This document shows, one piece after another, positions 1 through 6,464 of a stretch of DNA of 7,402 bases. Position 1 is the first letter of the stretch, and every line of letters starts with the position of its first letter. The notes beneath the pieces were generated by a model. That model was not told where the DNA came from. It did not search any database and saw only the letters and a program-made list of their open reading frames with translations. The translations under genes were made by a program, and so were the position numbers. The DNA comes from Methanothrix sp. (GTDB lineage Archaea; Halobacteriota; Methanosarcinia; Methanotrichales; Methanotrichaceae), in NCBI GenBank assembly GCA_011391755.1, contig JAABPZ010000067.1:1-7402 (forward strand), read 5' to 3'.

Positions 1-660
1 CGTACAAGGGAGAAAATGTCCTGGAATCACGTCGCCTCTACATTCACTATTACTACAACATCGATAAAGCGGCCGAGAATGAGAAGGCCTTTGATCGTCG
101 ATTGTTTGCACTGAAACAGGAACTGGAATCTGGCAAAAGTGTCCCCGAACATGAGAAGCTCTACCAGAAGTATTTCAACATCAAGACAACGCCCAGACGG
201 GGAACACAGGTAACGGTCAGGGAAGAGAACGTCAGAAATGCCAAGCGCTATTATGGTTTCTTTGCTCTGATCACCAATGAGACAATGGATGCGGTTACCG
301 CTCTTGAACTCTACCGCAACAAAGATGTTGTAGAAAAGGCCTTCGGCAACCTTAAGGAACGCCTGAACATGCGCCGTGCTCTGGTCTCGTCGGATCAGAG
401 TCTTGAAGGGAAGATGTTTGTACAGTTTGTAGCACTGATATGCCTGTCCTACATTAAAAAACAGATGCAGGTGAAAGGTCTTCTTAAGAACTACACGTTG
501 CCAGGCCTATTGGACAAACTCGATGTCATTGAATGCTTCGAACAGCCAGGCAAATCGCTTCGAGTCGGCGAGATGCTGGAAAAACAAAAACAACTGTACC
601 ATGATCTTGGGCTGAAACCGCCTGCCTCGTTATGAGTGGGCGGGAATCTAGGAAATAGGA
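1..660 (+). mobile_element. IS1634-family insertion sequence, right-hand part
   Basis: The left edge of the window lies inside an insertion sequence. Its transposase gene ends at 635 and the pglZ reading frame becomes open at 652, so the right end of the element must lie in about 636-668. The exact end is uncertain: the left terminal inverted repeat and target-site copy are outside the window, so neither can be matched. The element is in the same orientation as pglZ and brxL and abuts pglZ directly, without room for a pglZ promoter. Confidence 0.7.
3..635 (+). CDS. IS1634/IS4-superfamily transposase, C-terminal part (5' end beyond window)
   Basis: This is the C-terminal 210 residues of a DDE transposase that cuts and joins IS ends. 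The frame is open to the window edge, so the gene starts upstream; the TTG at 102 is only an internal codon. Residues counted from the edge show the IS4-superfamily signature around the third catalytic acidic residue: Tyr104, Lys107, Glu111 and Lys118 in LYRNKDVVEKAFGNLK, giving Y-x2-K-x3-E-x6-K with Lys in place of the usual Arg. Before it, GFFALITN matches the strand that precedes this helix in IS1634-type enzymes. The first two catalytic Asp residues should lie outside the window. The C-terminus looks complete (stop TGA 633-635), so this end is not degraded. Family assignment is from recalled motif shape, not a search. Confidence 0.85.
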   Translation, partial: YKGENVLESRRLYIHYYYNIDKAAENEKAFDRRLFALKQELESGKSVPEHEKLYQKYFNIKTTPRRGTQVTVREENVRNAKRYYGFFALITNETMDAVTALELYRNKDVVEKAFGNLKERLNMRRALVSSDQSLEGKMFVQFVALICLSYIKKQMQVKGLLKNYTLPGLLDKLDVIECFEQPGKSLRVGEMLEKQKQLYHDLGLKPPASL

Positions 661-786
661 ACGGAGGTACTAAAGAAGGCGGCACCGAAACTGGTCGAAC
701 TAGATGCAGATCAGGCCGATCGTGATCTTTGTGCTTTAGAAGATTATATCGATAAAGGATCGTTAAAGCTCCTTCTTATCGATCAA
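652..786 (+). other. In-frame upstream extension of pglZ without a start codon
   Basis: The pglZ frame is open upstream of its first ATG for 45 codons, back to a TAG at 649-651. It encodes ordinary protein-like residues (for example LKKAAPKLVELDADQADRDL). None of these codons is ATG, GTG or TTG; only ATA at 655 and CTG at 691 are remote possibilities. This is best read as leftover pglZ coding sequence whose true start was removed or displaced by the insertion sequence. A GGAGGT at 663-668 looks like a ribosome binding site but has no start codon behind it. Confidence 0.65.
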
Positions 787-2748
787 ATGAAGATAACCAC
801 GCCGGATGGGTTTACAAGAGCAATCGAGAATGAATGTTATTCTACGCTTATAAGATCTCTTGCTCTACTTTTAGCTTTAGAAGATCTCCTATCCAGCAAG
901 CCATCTCTTGATTACCACGAGAGAATTCGCAAAGTACTCTTTGGTCTAGAGAAAAGCATCAAATATGTCGATAGCAGGGAATCTAATGTTTGGTTTGATC
1001 TGCTGGAAGCATACCATCTTGCTTGGGAGATTCTCGAGCTCAGGGCCGCCCTGTTCGAATCTCTCAGGAGCATTAGAGTCTCGAATGCCGAATCTCTATC
1101 TTTTGATCTCTTCTGGAAACTTTGGAACGAGAAAAGGATAAACCGCTTAGAATACTATATCTCATACCTAGATAGACTTGTCTTCAGCCATGAGCTTTTC
1201 CCGCGATCAAGAGATAGGTTGCCTCCGGAGTTCTTAGACTCATTTGACCATATCTGTCAGCGTATTAAAGAGATAACTGAAAAATCTAATGAACTACTTG
1301 ACGAGATCAACCGCTGGTTCCAGGAAATGATAAGAAAGCAGTACCCTTCCTGGATTTCCCAAGAGGGAGATGTCGTGCTAACCAGCCAATTCTTGAGGCG
1401 CTGTCTTAAACCCAATTGGGATCCTGAGAAGAACGCCGTCCTCTTCATCTTTGACGGAATGAGGTATGATATCTGGGATGAGCTATTCCGTCCACTGCTT
1501 ACAGATCACATGGAAGTAATCAAAGAATATTATGGATTATCGTTACTACCATCGGAGACTAAAATCACTAGAAAGGCTATCAGCGCAGGTGCCTATCCAG
1601 ACGAGTTTGATACTGGGCGAGCTGAAGATAAGCTCCTAAAGGAGGGCTTGGTTAGAGAATTCCGTTTCAACGGCGATGTAGAAGTCCTTAATCCTCAAGG
1701 CTCCGGTGTTGGAGAGACTGTCCGATACCGCGCTGGGAATCTTGATGTTTACATTTTTGAGCTATGCGATAAGGAACTTCATGGGATAAAAACCAAGACA
1801 CTACCCGACGGTCGTATAGTCTCACAGAGACCACTCGCCTTGATTTACCAGCAGCGTCTGAAAGATGTCCTTGAGCATGAAGTCATGGCCATAGTCCGGA
1901 ACTTAAGACAAGATACTAAGGTCTTCATAACAGCAGATCACGGGTTTACTAAGGTCGGTCGTCAACCTATCTGGTTCGATGAAGCTGACTTAAACGATAA
2001 GGAGGATTGCAAATTTCTGAATTGCAAACTCAAAGTCTCCCCGCTCTTCTCAAGAATTCCCGAAAAAGTTAAGGATAATATTATTAGCTTCACCCCCGCC
2101 CAGCTTAGGATGCCAAAGAACGAAGCTGTGCTGGAACGAAGAACCGGTACAAAGATAACAAAGACCTATCAAGCAATTGCATTTCCCAGAATCGGATACT
2201 TCTTCAAACGAATAGAAGGACACTATCCCGATGCATTCATTCATGGAGGCATCTCGATTCAGGAGATGATGATACCTATGGTTGTGCTCCAGGTCAAATC
2301 GCCTGACACGGGATTACTTAAGGTCAGCGAAATTAGAGGACCTAACGAAGCCGTTGAGGGTGAAGAACTTGAATTCAGCCTTATTTTGAGCCGCTCCGAT
2401 AAAGGTAGAGTCGTTTCACAGGATCTGAGGATCGATATCGAGGCGAATTATAGTTATGACCATGAGCGTATTCAGCTTCCACAGAAAGTGAAATATCTCT
2501 CCTCTCTGGCAGAGGAGGAAATAAAGTATCGATTGAACCTCGAACTGGAGGCGTTACCTCCCGAAGATCGGCTCAAAGGAGTGGCAAAGTTGACCATAAC
2601 CATTACGATGAGCTATGAAGAAAGTGGTCGCATGAAGCGGAAATCTCGTTCTCATTCTGTCACGATTAAGCTTAATTCAGAGCGGATCATCCGCAGGGTG
2701 GGCAATCTCGGAAGCATCCTTGGCCTGACTCCAAAGGGCATGAGGTAA
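787..2748 (+). CDS. pglZ: BREX phosphatase-like protein PglZ, probably 5'-truncated
   Basis: PglZ is a core BREX component of the alkaline phosphatase superfamily, needed for host methylation and phage exclusion in studied systems. From the ATG at 787 it has 653 residues: a helical region (about 1-210), the PglZ domain (about 215-505) and a beta-rich C-terminal domain (about 510-630) ending in a short tail, GNLGSILGLTPKGM. Metal-site motifs are visible: Asp223 in FDGMRYD, probable nucleophile Thr261 in KITRKAISAG, D-x3-H at Asp328/His332, Asp384-His385 in TADHGF, and His486 in IHGGIS. The catalytic core therefore looks intact. The ATG at 787 has no ribosome binding site, and the frame runs on upstream to 652 without a start, so this ATG is probably internal. 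Type 1 PglZ proteins are longer, as I recall, at about 800-900 residues. It could still be translated from 787 or be a pseudogene. brxL follows 36 bp downstream, probably in one transcript. Confidence 0.9.
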   Translation: MKITTPDGFTRAIENECYSTLIRSLALLLALEDLLSSKPSLDYHERIRKVLFGLEKSIKYVDSRESNVWFDLLEAYHLAWEILELRAALFESLRSIRVSNAESLSFDLFWKLWNEKRINRLEYYISYLDRLVFSHELFPRSRDRLPPEFLDSFDHICQRIKEITEKSNELLDEINRWFQEMIRKQYPSWISQEGDVVLTSQFLRRCLKPNWDPEKNAVLFIFDGMRYDIWDELFRPLLTDHMEVIKEYYGLSLLPSETKITRKAISAGAYPDEFDTGRAEDKLLKEGLVREFRFNGDVEVLNPQGSGVGETVRYRAGNLDVYIFELCDKELHGIKTKTLPDGRIVSQRPLALIYQQRLKDVLEHEVMAIVRNLRQDTKVFITADHGFTKVGRQPIWFDEADLNDKEDCKFLNCKLKVSPLFSRIPEKVKDNIISFTPAQLRMPKNEAVLERRTGTKITKTYQAIAFPRIGYFFKRIEGHYPDAFIHGGISIQEMMIPMVVLQVKSPDTGLLKVSEIRGPNEAVEGEELEFSLILSRSDKGRVVSQDLRIDIEANYSYDHERIQLPQKVKYLSSLAEEEIKYRLNLELEALPPEDRLKGVAKLTITITMSYEESGRMKRKSRSHSVTIKLNSERIIRRVGNLGSILGLTPKGMR

Positions 2749-2773
2749 AGAGAACTAGCAGCGTAGTTAATTA

Positions 2774-2778
2774 AGAGG
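2774..2778 (+). promoter_or_regulatory. Ribosome binding site of brxL
   Basis: AGAGG lies 6 nt before the ATG at 2785 within the short pglZ-brxL gap. No promoter-like sequence is evident in this 36-bp gap, which supports co-transcription with pglZ. Confidence 0.5.
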
Positions 2779-2784
2779 CAGAGA

Positions 2785-4821
2785 ATGAATACGAAGCTCA
2801 AAGAGGTCTTTAAAGGCAAGGTCGTCAACAAGGCTCACACGCTTAACACAGGCGTTGATGAATTCCCCCGATATGTTCTGGAGTACCTAATTGATAATTT
2901 CTGCTCAGAAGAGACTTTCAACGAGGATATGAGTAAGGTTATTCTTCGCCTGAAAGAGAACTTCGTACACGGGGCAGAGGCAGAGAAGATCCGTCATTTC
3001 ATAAGGGAGAACCGCCGCCATAAGCTAATTGCCAATATGGAAGTTCGACTGGTCGAGACTGAGGATAAGTATTGGGCCTCCATCTCTGCAATAAACGAAA
3101 GTTTCGTCAATATTCCAGAAAGTGTAGTCAATCAATATCCTATGCTTCTTTCTGGAGGAATGTGGGGTACAATAGATCTGACCTATGACGAGACCGAGAT
3201 CCATAACAAGAAGATCCGCCCCTTTAAGGTCGTAGAGTTCACTCCCTTCCAGGTCAGCGTGATCAACCTGTCAGAGTACATAGAGAAACGATCACAATTT
3301 ACAACGGACGAGTGGATAGATGTCCTGATTAATTCATGTGGTCTGGACCCTGAAAAGCTGACCCACAGACAGAAGTTACTGTATCTTTGTAGATGTATCC
3401 CGCTTGTTGAGACAAATGTAAACATGATTGAGCTGGGGCCACGTGAGACAGGGAAAACTTATCTCTACAGAAACATCTCATATTATGCCCATGTTCTATC
3501 CGGAGGCAAGGCTACTCCGTCCCAACTATTCATCAATCTAAATACTGGCAAGATAGGTGTAGTAGGAACTAGGGATTGCGTCGTCTTTGATGAGATAGCA
3601 AATACTGATTTTACAGATCCTAAGTCCTTCGTCAGTATCATGCAAGCCTACATGCAGGATGCCAAGTTCAGCCGCGGAAAGAAGGAGATACTGGCCTTTG
3701 GTAGCCTCGTATTCGTAGGAAACCTAGACGTCCAGGGGAATCTTCCTCATGAGAAGTACTATCATCTCTTCGAACCTCTCCCGGACTTTCTCCAGGTTAC
3801 AGCGTTTCTGGACAGAATTCATGGTTACCTACCAGGATGGGAGATACCAAAGTTGACCCCAGACAGCTACGCCAAGGATTATGGATTCATTACGGATTAT
3901 TTCTGCGAGATAATGCACGAACTCAGAAGAGCGGATCCACTTAGCGCTATAAGATCTCGCTTTGAGTTGATAGATACTTCTGAGACCATGCGAGGAGTTT
4001 CTGGACGTGACCAACGTGCCATAATGAAGCTTATTTCTGGCCTCCTAAAACTCATCTACCCGGATGGTAGGGTCACCGATGAGGACCTGGAGGAGATCCT
4101 GTTGGTTACATGTGAGCTTCGCCAACGAGTGCGTGAGCAGCTTCACTTGATTGCTGCCGGAGAGTACGAGCGCATTATGTTAGGTGGAAAGATCCTTTCA
4201 ACGGGAAAAGTCGTTACACCAGAGCTGCCGGATGCAAATAGGATTCAAAAAGTCACTCTGCCTCCTGAACCTTCTATTGGTGAAGTAATTGGTCTGGCGG
4301 TAGCAGGTGATCATGGATGCATACTTCTCTTTGAGATGCAGGCAACTAAGGGAACGGGTCGCATCGTGCCTCTCGGTTCAATTCAGCGAGTGATGAGGGA
4401 GAGCATCGAAGCTGGAGCCCAATACATCAAGGCAAAACATCAAGAACTCGGCATAACTGAAGAATGGCGTAGCAGCTATGATGTTGCAGTGCTGGCAACA
4501 TTCATGGGCATCCCCAAGGAGGGGCCATCAGCTGGAGTGACTATCGTAACCGGCATCGTGTCAGCTCTTAAAGGGATCCCAATTAGAAACGATCTAGCAA
4601 TGACAGGTGAAATTACCATCATGGGCAAAGTCCTTCCTATTGGTGGCGTTCAGGAGAAAGTTCGAGCTGCAGTTGATGCAGGGATTAAAGAAGTTCTTCT
4701 GCCAGAGGACAATCTCAAGGAGGCCCAGGCATTACCAACCTACATTCTTAAAGCAATTAAACTTACTACTGTTAAGAATATTGAAGAAGTATTAAAGCAT
4801 GCCCTTGTTAAGGATAAGTGA
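2785..4821 (+). CDS. brxL: BREX Lon-like AAA+ protein BrxL
   Basis: BrxL is the Lon-related AAA+ protein of BREX, described in the literature as a ring-forming DNA-binding phage restriction factor. The 678 residues match the full family layout. The N-terminal domain (about 1-205) starts with the typical [10 protein letters not shown] and later has [11 protein letters not shown]. The AAA+ core (about 206-450) has Walker A GPRETGKT (Lys224), Walker B CVVFDE (Asp269-Glu270), a sensor-1-like Asn313 in VFVGNLD and a probable arginine finger Arg344 in FLDRIHGY. The C-terminal domain (about 495-675) is a Lon S16 protease fold with Ser582 in KEGPSAGV and Lys625 in [10 protein letters not shown], 43 residues apart as in E. 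coli Lon. The ATG at 2785 is preceded by AGAGG (2774-2778), 6 nt away, a fair ribosome binding site. The pglZ-brxL order occurs in BREX types 1 and 4, so the subtype cannot be fixed from this window. Confidence 0.95.
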   Translation: MNTKLKEVFKGKVVNKAHTLNTGVDEFPRYVLEYLIDNFCSEETFNEDMSKVILRLKENFVHGAEAEKIRHFIRENRRHKLIANMEVRLVETEDKYWASISAINESFVNIPESVVNQYPMLLSGGMWGTIDLTYDETEIHNKKIRPFKVVEFTPFQVSVINLSEYIEKRSQFTTDEWIDVLINSCGLDPEKLTHRQKLLYLCRCIPLVETNVNMIELGPRETGKTYLYRNISYYAHVLSGGKATPSQLFINLNTGKIGVVGTRDCVVFDEIANTDFTDPKSFVSIMQAYMQDAKFSRGKKEILAFGSLVFVGNLDVQGNLPHEKYYHLFEPLPDFLQVTAFLDRIHGYLPGWEIPKLTPDSYAKDYGFITDYFCEIMHELRRADPLSAIRSRFELIDTSETMRGVSGRDQRAIMKLISGLLKLIYPDGRVTDEDLEEILLVTCELRQRVREQLHLIAAGEYERIMLGGKILSTGKVVTPELPDANRIQKVTLPPEPSIGEVIGLAVAGDHGCILLFEMQATKGTGRIVPLGSIQRVMRESIEAGAQYIKAKHQELGITEEWRSSYDVAVLATFMGIPKEGPSAGVTIVTGIVSALKGIPIRNDLAMTGEITIMGKVLPIGGVQEKVRAAVDAGIKEVLLPEDNLKEAQALPTYILKAIKLTTVKNIEEVLKHALVKDK

Positions 4822-4872
4822 TTTATTAGAGACCAGGAAAGCAGAACGGCTTCAACGCCTACATTCCTTGCC

Positions 4873-5082
4873 TTAGTGTGGACGGAAAGGTACTATGTAA
4901 TCGGGGTCGATATTTTCGATGGTCACGGTGATGTCCTCGCCTGATGCATGATAGTCTTCTAGCTTCCGTGCCCTGGAGGGCACGTGCTCATACGCCCCGC
5001 GCAGCCTGTCGCCGCTCCCGCAGCCGGGCCCGGATGTCCGCCAGCTCCCCCAGGCCCCTGCCAGCAGACCGCCCGCGTCCGT
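4873..5082 (-). pseudogene. Frameshifted 3' remnant of the winged-helix gene
   Basis: After the TAG at 5083-5085 the minus strand continues to look coding. One frame gives GELADIRARLRERRQAARG (roughly 4996-5050), then a one-base shift at the run of four G (4995-4998 on the plus strand) moves into the frame reading AYEHVPSRARKLEDYHASG and EDITVTIENIDPDYIVPF, ending at TAA 4873-4875. That last frame is the same as the winged-helix ORF upstream. A one-base loss near 5086 and a one-base gain at 4995-4998 would join everything into one protein of about 152 residues. The middle segment is an Arg-rich charged helix and the end is beta-like. I do not recognise the family. It could be a true pseudogene, two sequencing indels, or a chance reading in GC-rich DNA. 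It faces brxL convergently, with about 50 bp between stops. Confidence 0.45.
4967..4984. repeat. Short inverted repeat (7-bp arms, 4-nt loop)
   Basis: CGTGCCC and GGGCACG flank TGGA, a perfect GC-rich hairpin candidate. It lies inside the coding-like remnant on the minus strand and has no T-rich tail, so it is not a convincing terminator for brxL. It may be chance. Confidence 0.3.
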
Positions 5083-5331
5083 CTACTCTGCCGGATCGGT
5101 CTTCCAGTAGGCGTTATACCAAAACTTGTGGCCTTCTTCTCTCTGCCTACGCTCCAGAGCCACAAAGCCCCATCTCGATAAAGCCCTCAAAGAGCTGGAC
5201 AGTCGCCTCTCTACGCGAATCCAATCGACATAGGCGGTGATGTCCAGGCCCATCTCTTTGGCGATCTCCTTCAGAGATTTGGCATCATCTTTGCTATCGG
5301 GAAGCACTGCCAGAATGGCCGCCTGGTTCAC
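5083..5331 (-). CDS. Small winged-helix-like DNA-binding protein (perhaps truncated)
   Basis: The 82-residue product starts at GTG 5331, preceded on the minus strand by GAGGGGG about 5 nt upstream, an acceptable ribosome binding site. The sequence reads like a winged helix: an opening helix (NQAAILAVLP), a helix-turn-helix-like pair (SLKEIAKEMGLDITAYVDWI, then VERRLSSSLRALSRWGFV), and a wing-like segment with ERRQREEGHKFWYNAYW that ends in an aromatic strand. Small proteins of this shape are common transcription-regulator-like proteins in archaea, but no target can be named. The ORF ends at TAG just where a coding-like sequence continues in another frame, so this may be the N-terminal half of a broken gene of about 152 residues. 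It is transcribed away from the plus-strand gene at 5651, so a shared divergent control region is likely. Confidence 0.65.
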   Translation of the reverse strand: MNQAAILAVLPDSKDDAKSLKEIAKEMGLDITAYVDWIRVERRLSSSLRALSRWGFVALERRQREEGHKFWYNAYWKTDPAE

Positions 5332-5411
5332 GGCGTCCCCCTCAATCTAATCGATGCGATGGTAATTCTCCCTCCCGGTGTGTCCTCAAAGCTTTGCCCC
5401 AAGATCAAAAG

Positions 5412-5470
5412 ATCAGTATATTGCAAAACATTGTAGATACGCTATATTTAATATTTACTGATAAATTAGA
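5412..5470. promoter_or_regulatory. AT-rich probable divergent promoter region
   Basis: This is the most AT-rich stretch of the window and lies between the minus-strand winged-helix gene and the plus-strand genes. TATA-like sequence occurs at 5442-5454 (CTATATTTAATAT) and, read on the minus strand, the same block gives AATATAGC. A 7-bp direct repeat AAGATCA (5401-5407 and 5409-5415) lies beside it. An archaeal promoter is plausible, but no start site can be fixed. Confidence 0.35.
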
Positions 5471-5519
5471 AAGACATGGTGACGGAGACCGACGGCCTAA
5501 ACGAAAAAGGTAAAATGCG

Positions 5520-5585
5520 ATGGCATTGAAGGACCTGGCGGAGCTTGTTCCGTCACCTGTCTTGCAAGACCTAGTGGATGAGTAA
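5520..5585 (+). CDS. Possible 21-residue small protein
   Basis: ATG 5520 to TAA 5583-5585 encodes 21 residues beginning MALKDLAELVPSPVLQ. An AAGGT at 5507-5511 lies 8 nt before the start, and the AT-rich promoter-like stretch is about 50 bp upstream. The sequence reads as a short amphipathic peptide, but 21 codons is easily reached by chance and I do not recognise it. It could also be the relic of a longer gene or a leader. Confidence 0.2.
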   Translation: MALKDLAELVPSPVLQDLVDE

Positions 5586-5589
5586 TCGA

Positions 5590-5612
5590 GATAAAGCTTT
5601 ATCAAACGTTTG
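5590..5612. promoter_or_regulatory. Two abutting palindromes, possible operator over a TATA-like element
   Basis: GATAAAGCTTTATC (5590-5603) is a perfect 14-bp palindrome, and CAAACGTTTG (5603-5612) is a perfect 10-bp palindrome that shares base 5603 with it. Together they sit 38-61 bp upstream of the ATG at 5651. CTTTATC within the first could serve as a TATA element, so a protein bound here would compete with promoter recognition. The binding protein is unknown; the winged-helix protein encoded just upstream is one candidate. Confidence 0.35.
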
Positions 5613-5650
5613 CGGATCGTACAAATGAAATACAGAGATGAGCCAAGATA

Positions 5651-6265
5651 ATGTCGATAAAATGTAACCGTTGCGGGCAACCTCTTCGGGACCTGCTAAT
5701 AGGTGTATTCAAGGACGAAAAGGGTTACGGAATGTTTATGCATCGGGGTTGTGATTGCGCCCCGCTAGATCCAGCCATTGCCGATCAGTACGAAAGCAAC
5801 AACGCCATCTGGCTCAAGTTCCGTCTGGAGAAATGTATGGCAGTTGATGTCCAGGGCAATCTAGTAGAAACGGATCCCGAGAAAATCCTGACCGTGGATT
5901 ATGCTCCGGACGGATCATCCCTCCCACCAGAAGAAAACCAAGAGACTCAAGAGCCAACAGAAAGCACTGTTCCCGAGAATCTACCCAAATGTTCCAACTG
6001 CGAGGCCTGGCTGGACGGCCGGCCTACTGGCCATAACTATGGGTTCTGTTGCATCTATTTAAGAGAAACGTCGCCTGATGCACTATGCAGATCATACATA
6101 CATGGCCTGAGAATCTGCGAACGCTGCCATTTCTGGATAAATGACAGGCCAACGGAGCCAAAGGGCTATTGCAGCCATCTGGATACACGAATTGAAGCAG
6201 CAGTCGGCTGCATCGATTTCAAGAGAAGGCTTGAAGGGCCTAACCCGGAGCTGCAAGACACATGA
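5651..6265 (+). CDS. Cys-rich protein with duplicated four-Cys modules, function unknown
   Basis: The 204-residue product has three Cys-rich segments. The N-terminus has CNRCG (Cys5, Cys8) and HRGCDC (His31, Cys34, Cys36), a likely zinc site. An acidic Pro/Glu/Thr-rich linker (about 85-112) follows. The C-terminal half holds two copies of one unit: Cys114, Cys117, Trp120, RPT 124-126, Gly131, Cys133, Cys146; and Cys156, Cys159, Trp162, RPT 166-168, Gly172, Cys174, Cys187. Cys spacings are 3/16/13 and 3/15/13, so this is a clear internal duplication, probably of a metal-binding module. No signal peptide or membrane segment is seen. An in-frame TGA shortly upstream of the ATG supports the start, although the ribosome binding site is weak. 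The next gene overlaps by 4 bp. I do not recognise the family; zinc-mediated nucleic-acid or protein binding is a guess from the Cys pattern. Confidence 0.85.
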   Translation: MSIKCNRCGQPLRDLLIGVFKDEKGYGMFMHRGCDCAPLDPAIADQYESNNAIWLKFRLEKCMAVDVQGNLVETDPEKILTVDYAPDGSSLPPEENQETQEPTESTVPENLPKCSNCEAWLDGRPTGHNYGFCCIYLRETSPDALCRSYIHGLRICERCHFWINDRPTEPKGYCSHLDTRIEAAVGCIDFKRRLEGPNPELQDT

Positions 6266-6441
6266 CTGAGCAAAATCGCAAGTACGTAACGAAGGAGATC
6301 GGCAAGCTTCTTTCCGAAATCTGGCGGATCAAGGGGCTGGCAGAGCAGGAGTACGGCCCGCAGCACCCGATCACCAAGAAGCTCACCAGCATGCATGCGG
6401 ATGCCCAGGCGCTGCTGCAAGAGAAGACCGGGAAGCCGTAG
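6262..6441 (+). CDS. Small 59-residue protein, translationally coupled
   Basis: The ATG at 6262 overlaps the TGA of the preceding Cys-rich gene in an ATGA, a classic coupling arrangement, and a GGAG lies at 6247-6250. The product starts MTEQNRKYVTKEIGKLLSEI, has a short turn at YGPQHP, then a second helix-like stretch (KKLTSMHADAQALLQEKTG) and ends at TAG 6439-6441. It is Lys/Glu-rich, soluble and looks like a two-helix hairpin; no Cys is present. GC-ending codons dominate, as in real genes of this end of the window. The family is not recognised. The overlap suggests it is made together with the Cys-rich protein and may be its partner. It converges on the DUF3006 gene, with 23 bp between the stops. 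Confidence 0.7.
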   Translation: MTEQNRKYVTKEIGKLLSEIWRIKGLAEQEYGPQHPITKKLTSMHADAQALLQEKTGKP

Positions 6442-6464
6442 CGAGACATCGAGCTCGCAGTAGA

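Noticed and set aside
663..668. GGAGGT, a strong Shine-Dalgarno-like sequence upstream of pglZ
   Set aside because: No ATG, GTG or TTG follows at a usable distance; the only nearby ATG (704) is out of frame and stops after 11 codons. It is more likely part of the former pglZ coding sequence.
4959..5165. Minus-strand ORF of 68 codons overlapping the winged-helix gene
   Set aside because: Composition is Gly/Ala/Pro-rich and low in meaning; the other two minus frames carry the protein-like segments.
4944..5240. Plus-strand ORF of 98 codons rich in Arg, Ser and Pro
   Set aside because: It is antisense to the winged-helix gene and its remnant, in GC-rich DNA where stops are rare, and its residue make-up is typical of a shadow frame.
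5405..5680. Minus-strand ORF of 91 codons across the promoter region
   Set aside because: It runs through the AT-rich control region and into the start of the Cys-rich gene, has Ser/Tyr/Phe-rich low-meaning sequence and no good ribosome binding site.
6166..6449. Two minus-strand ORFs opposite the 59-residue gene
   Set aside because: They overlap each other and the coupled plus-strand gene, have no ribosome binding site I can support, and read as Leu/Ser-rich shadow sequence.
6450..6457. CGAGCTCG palindrome between the convergent stops at 6441 and 6465
   Set aside because: Eight bases only, no T-rich tract on either side, so it cannot be supported as a terminator.
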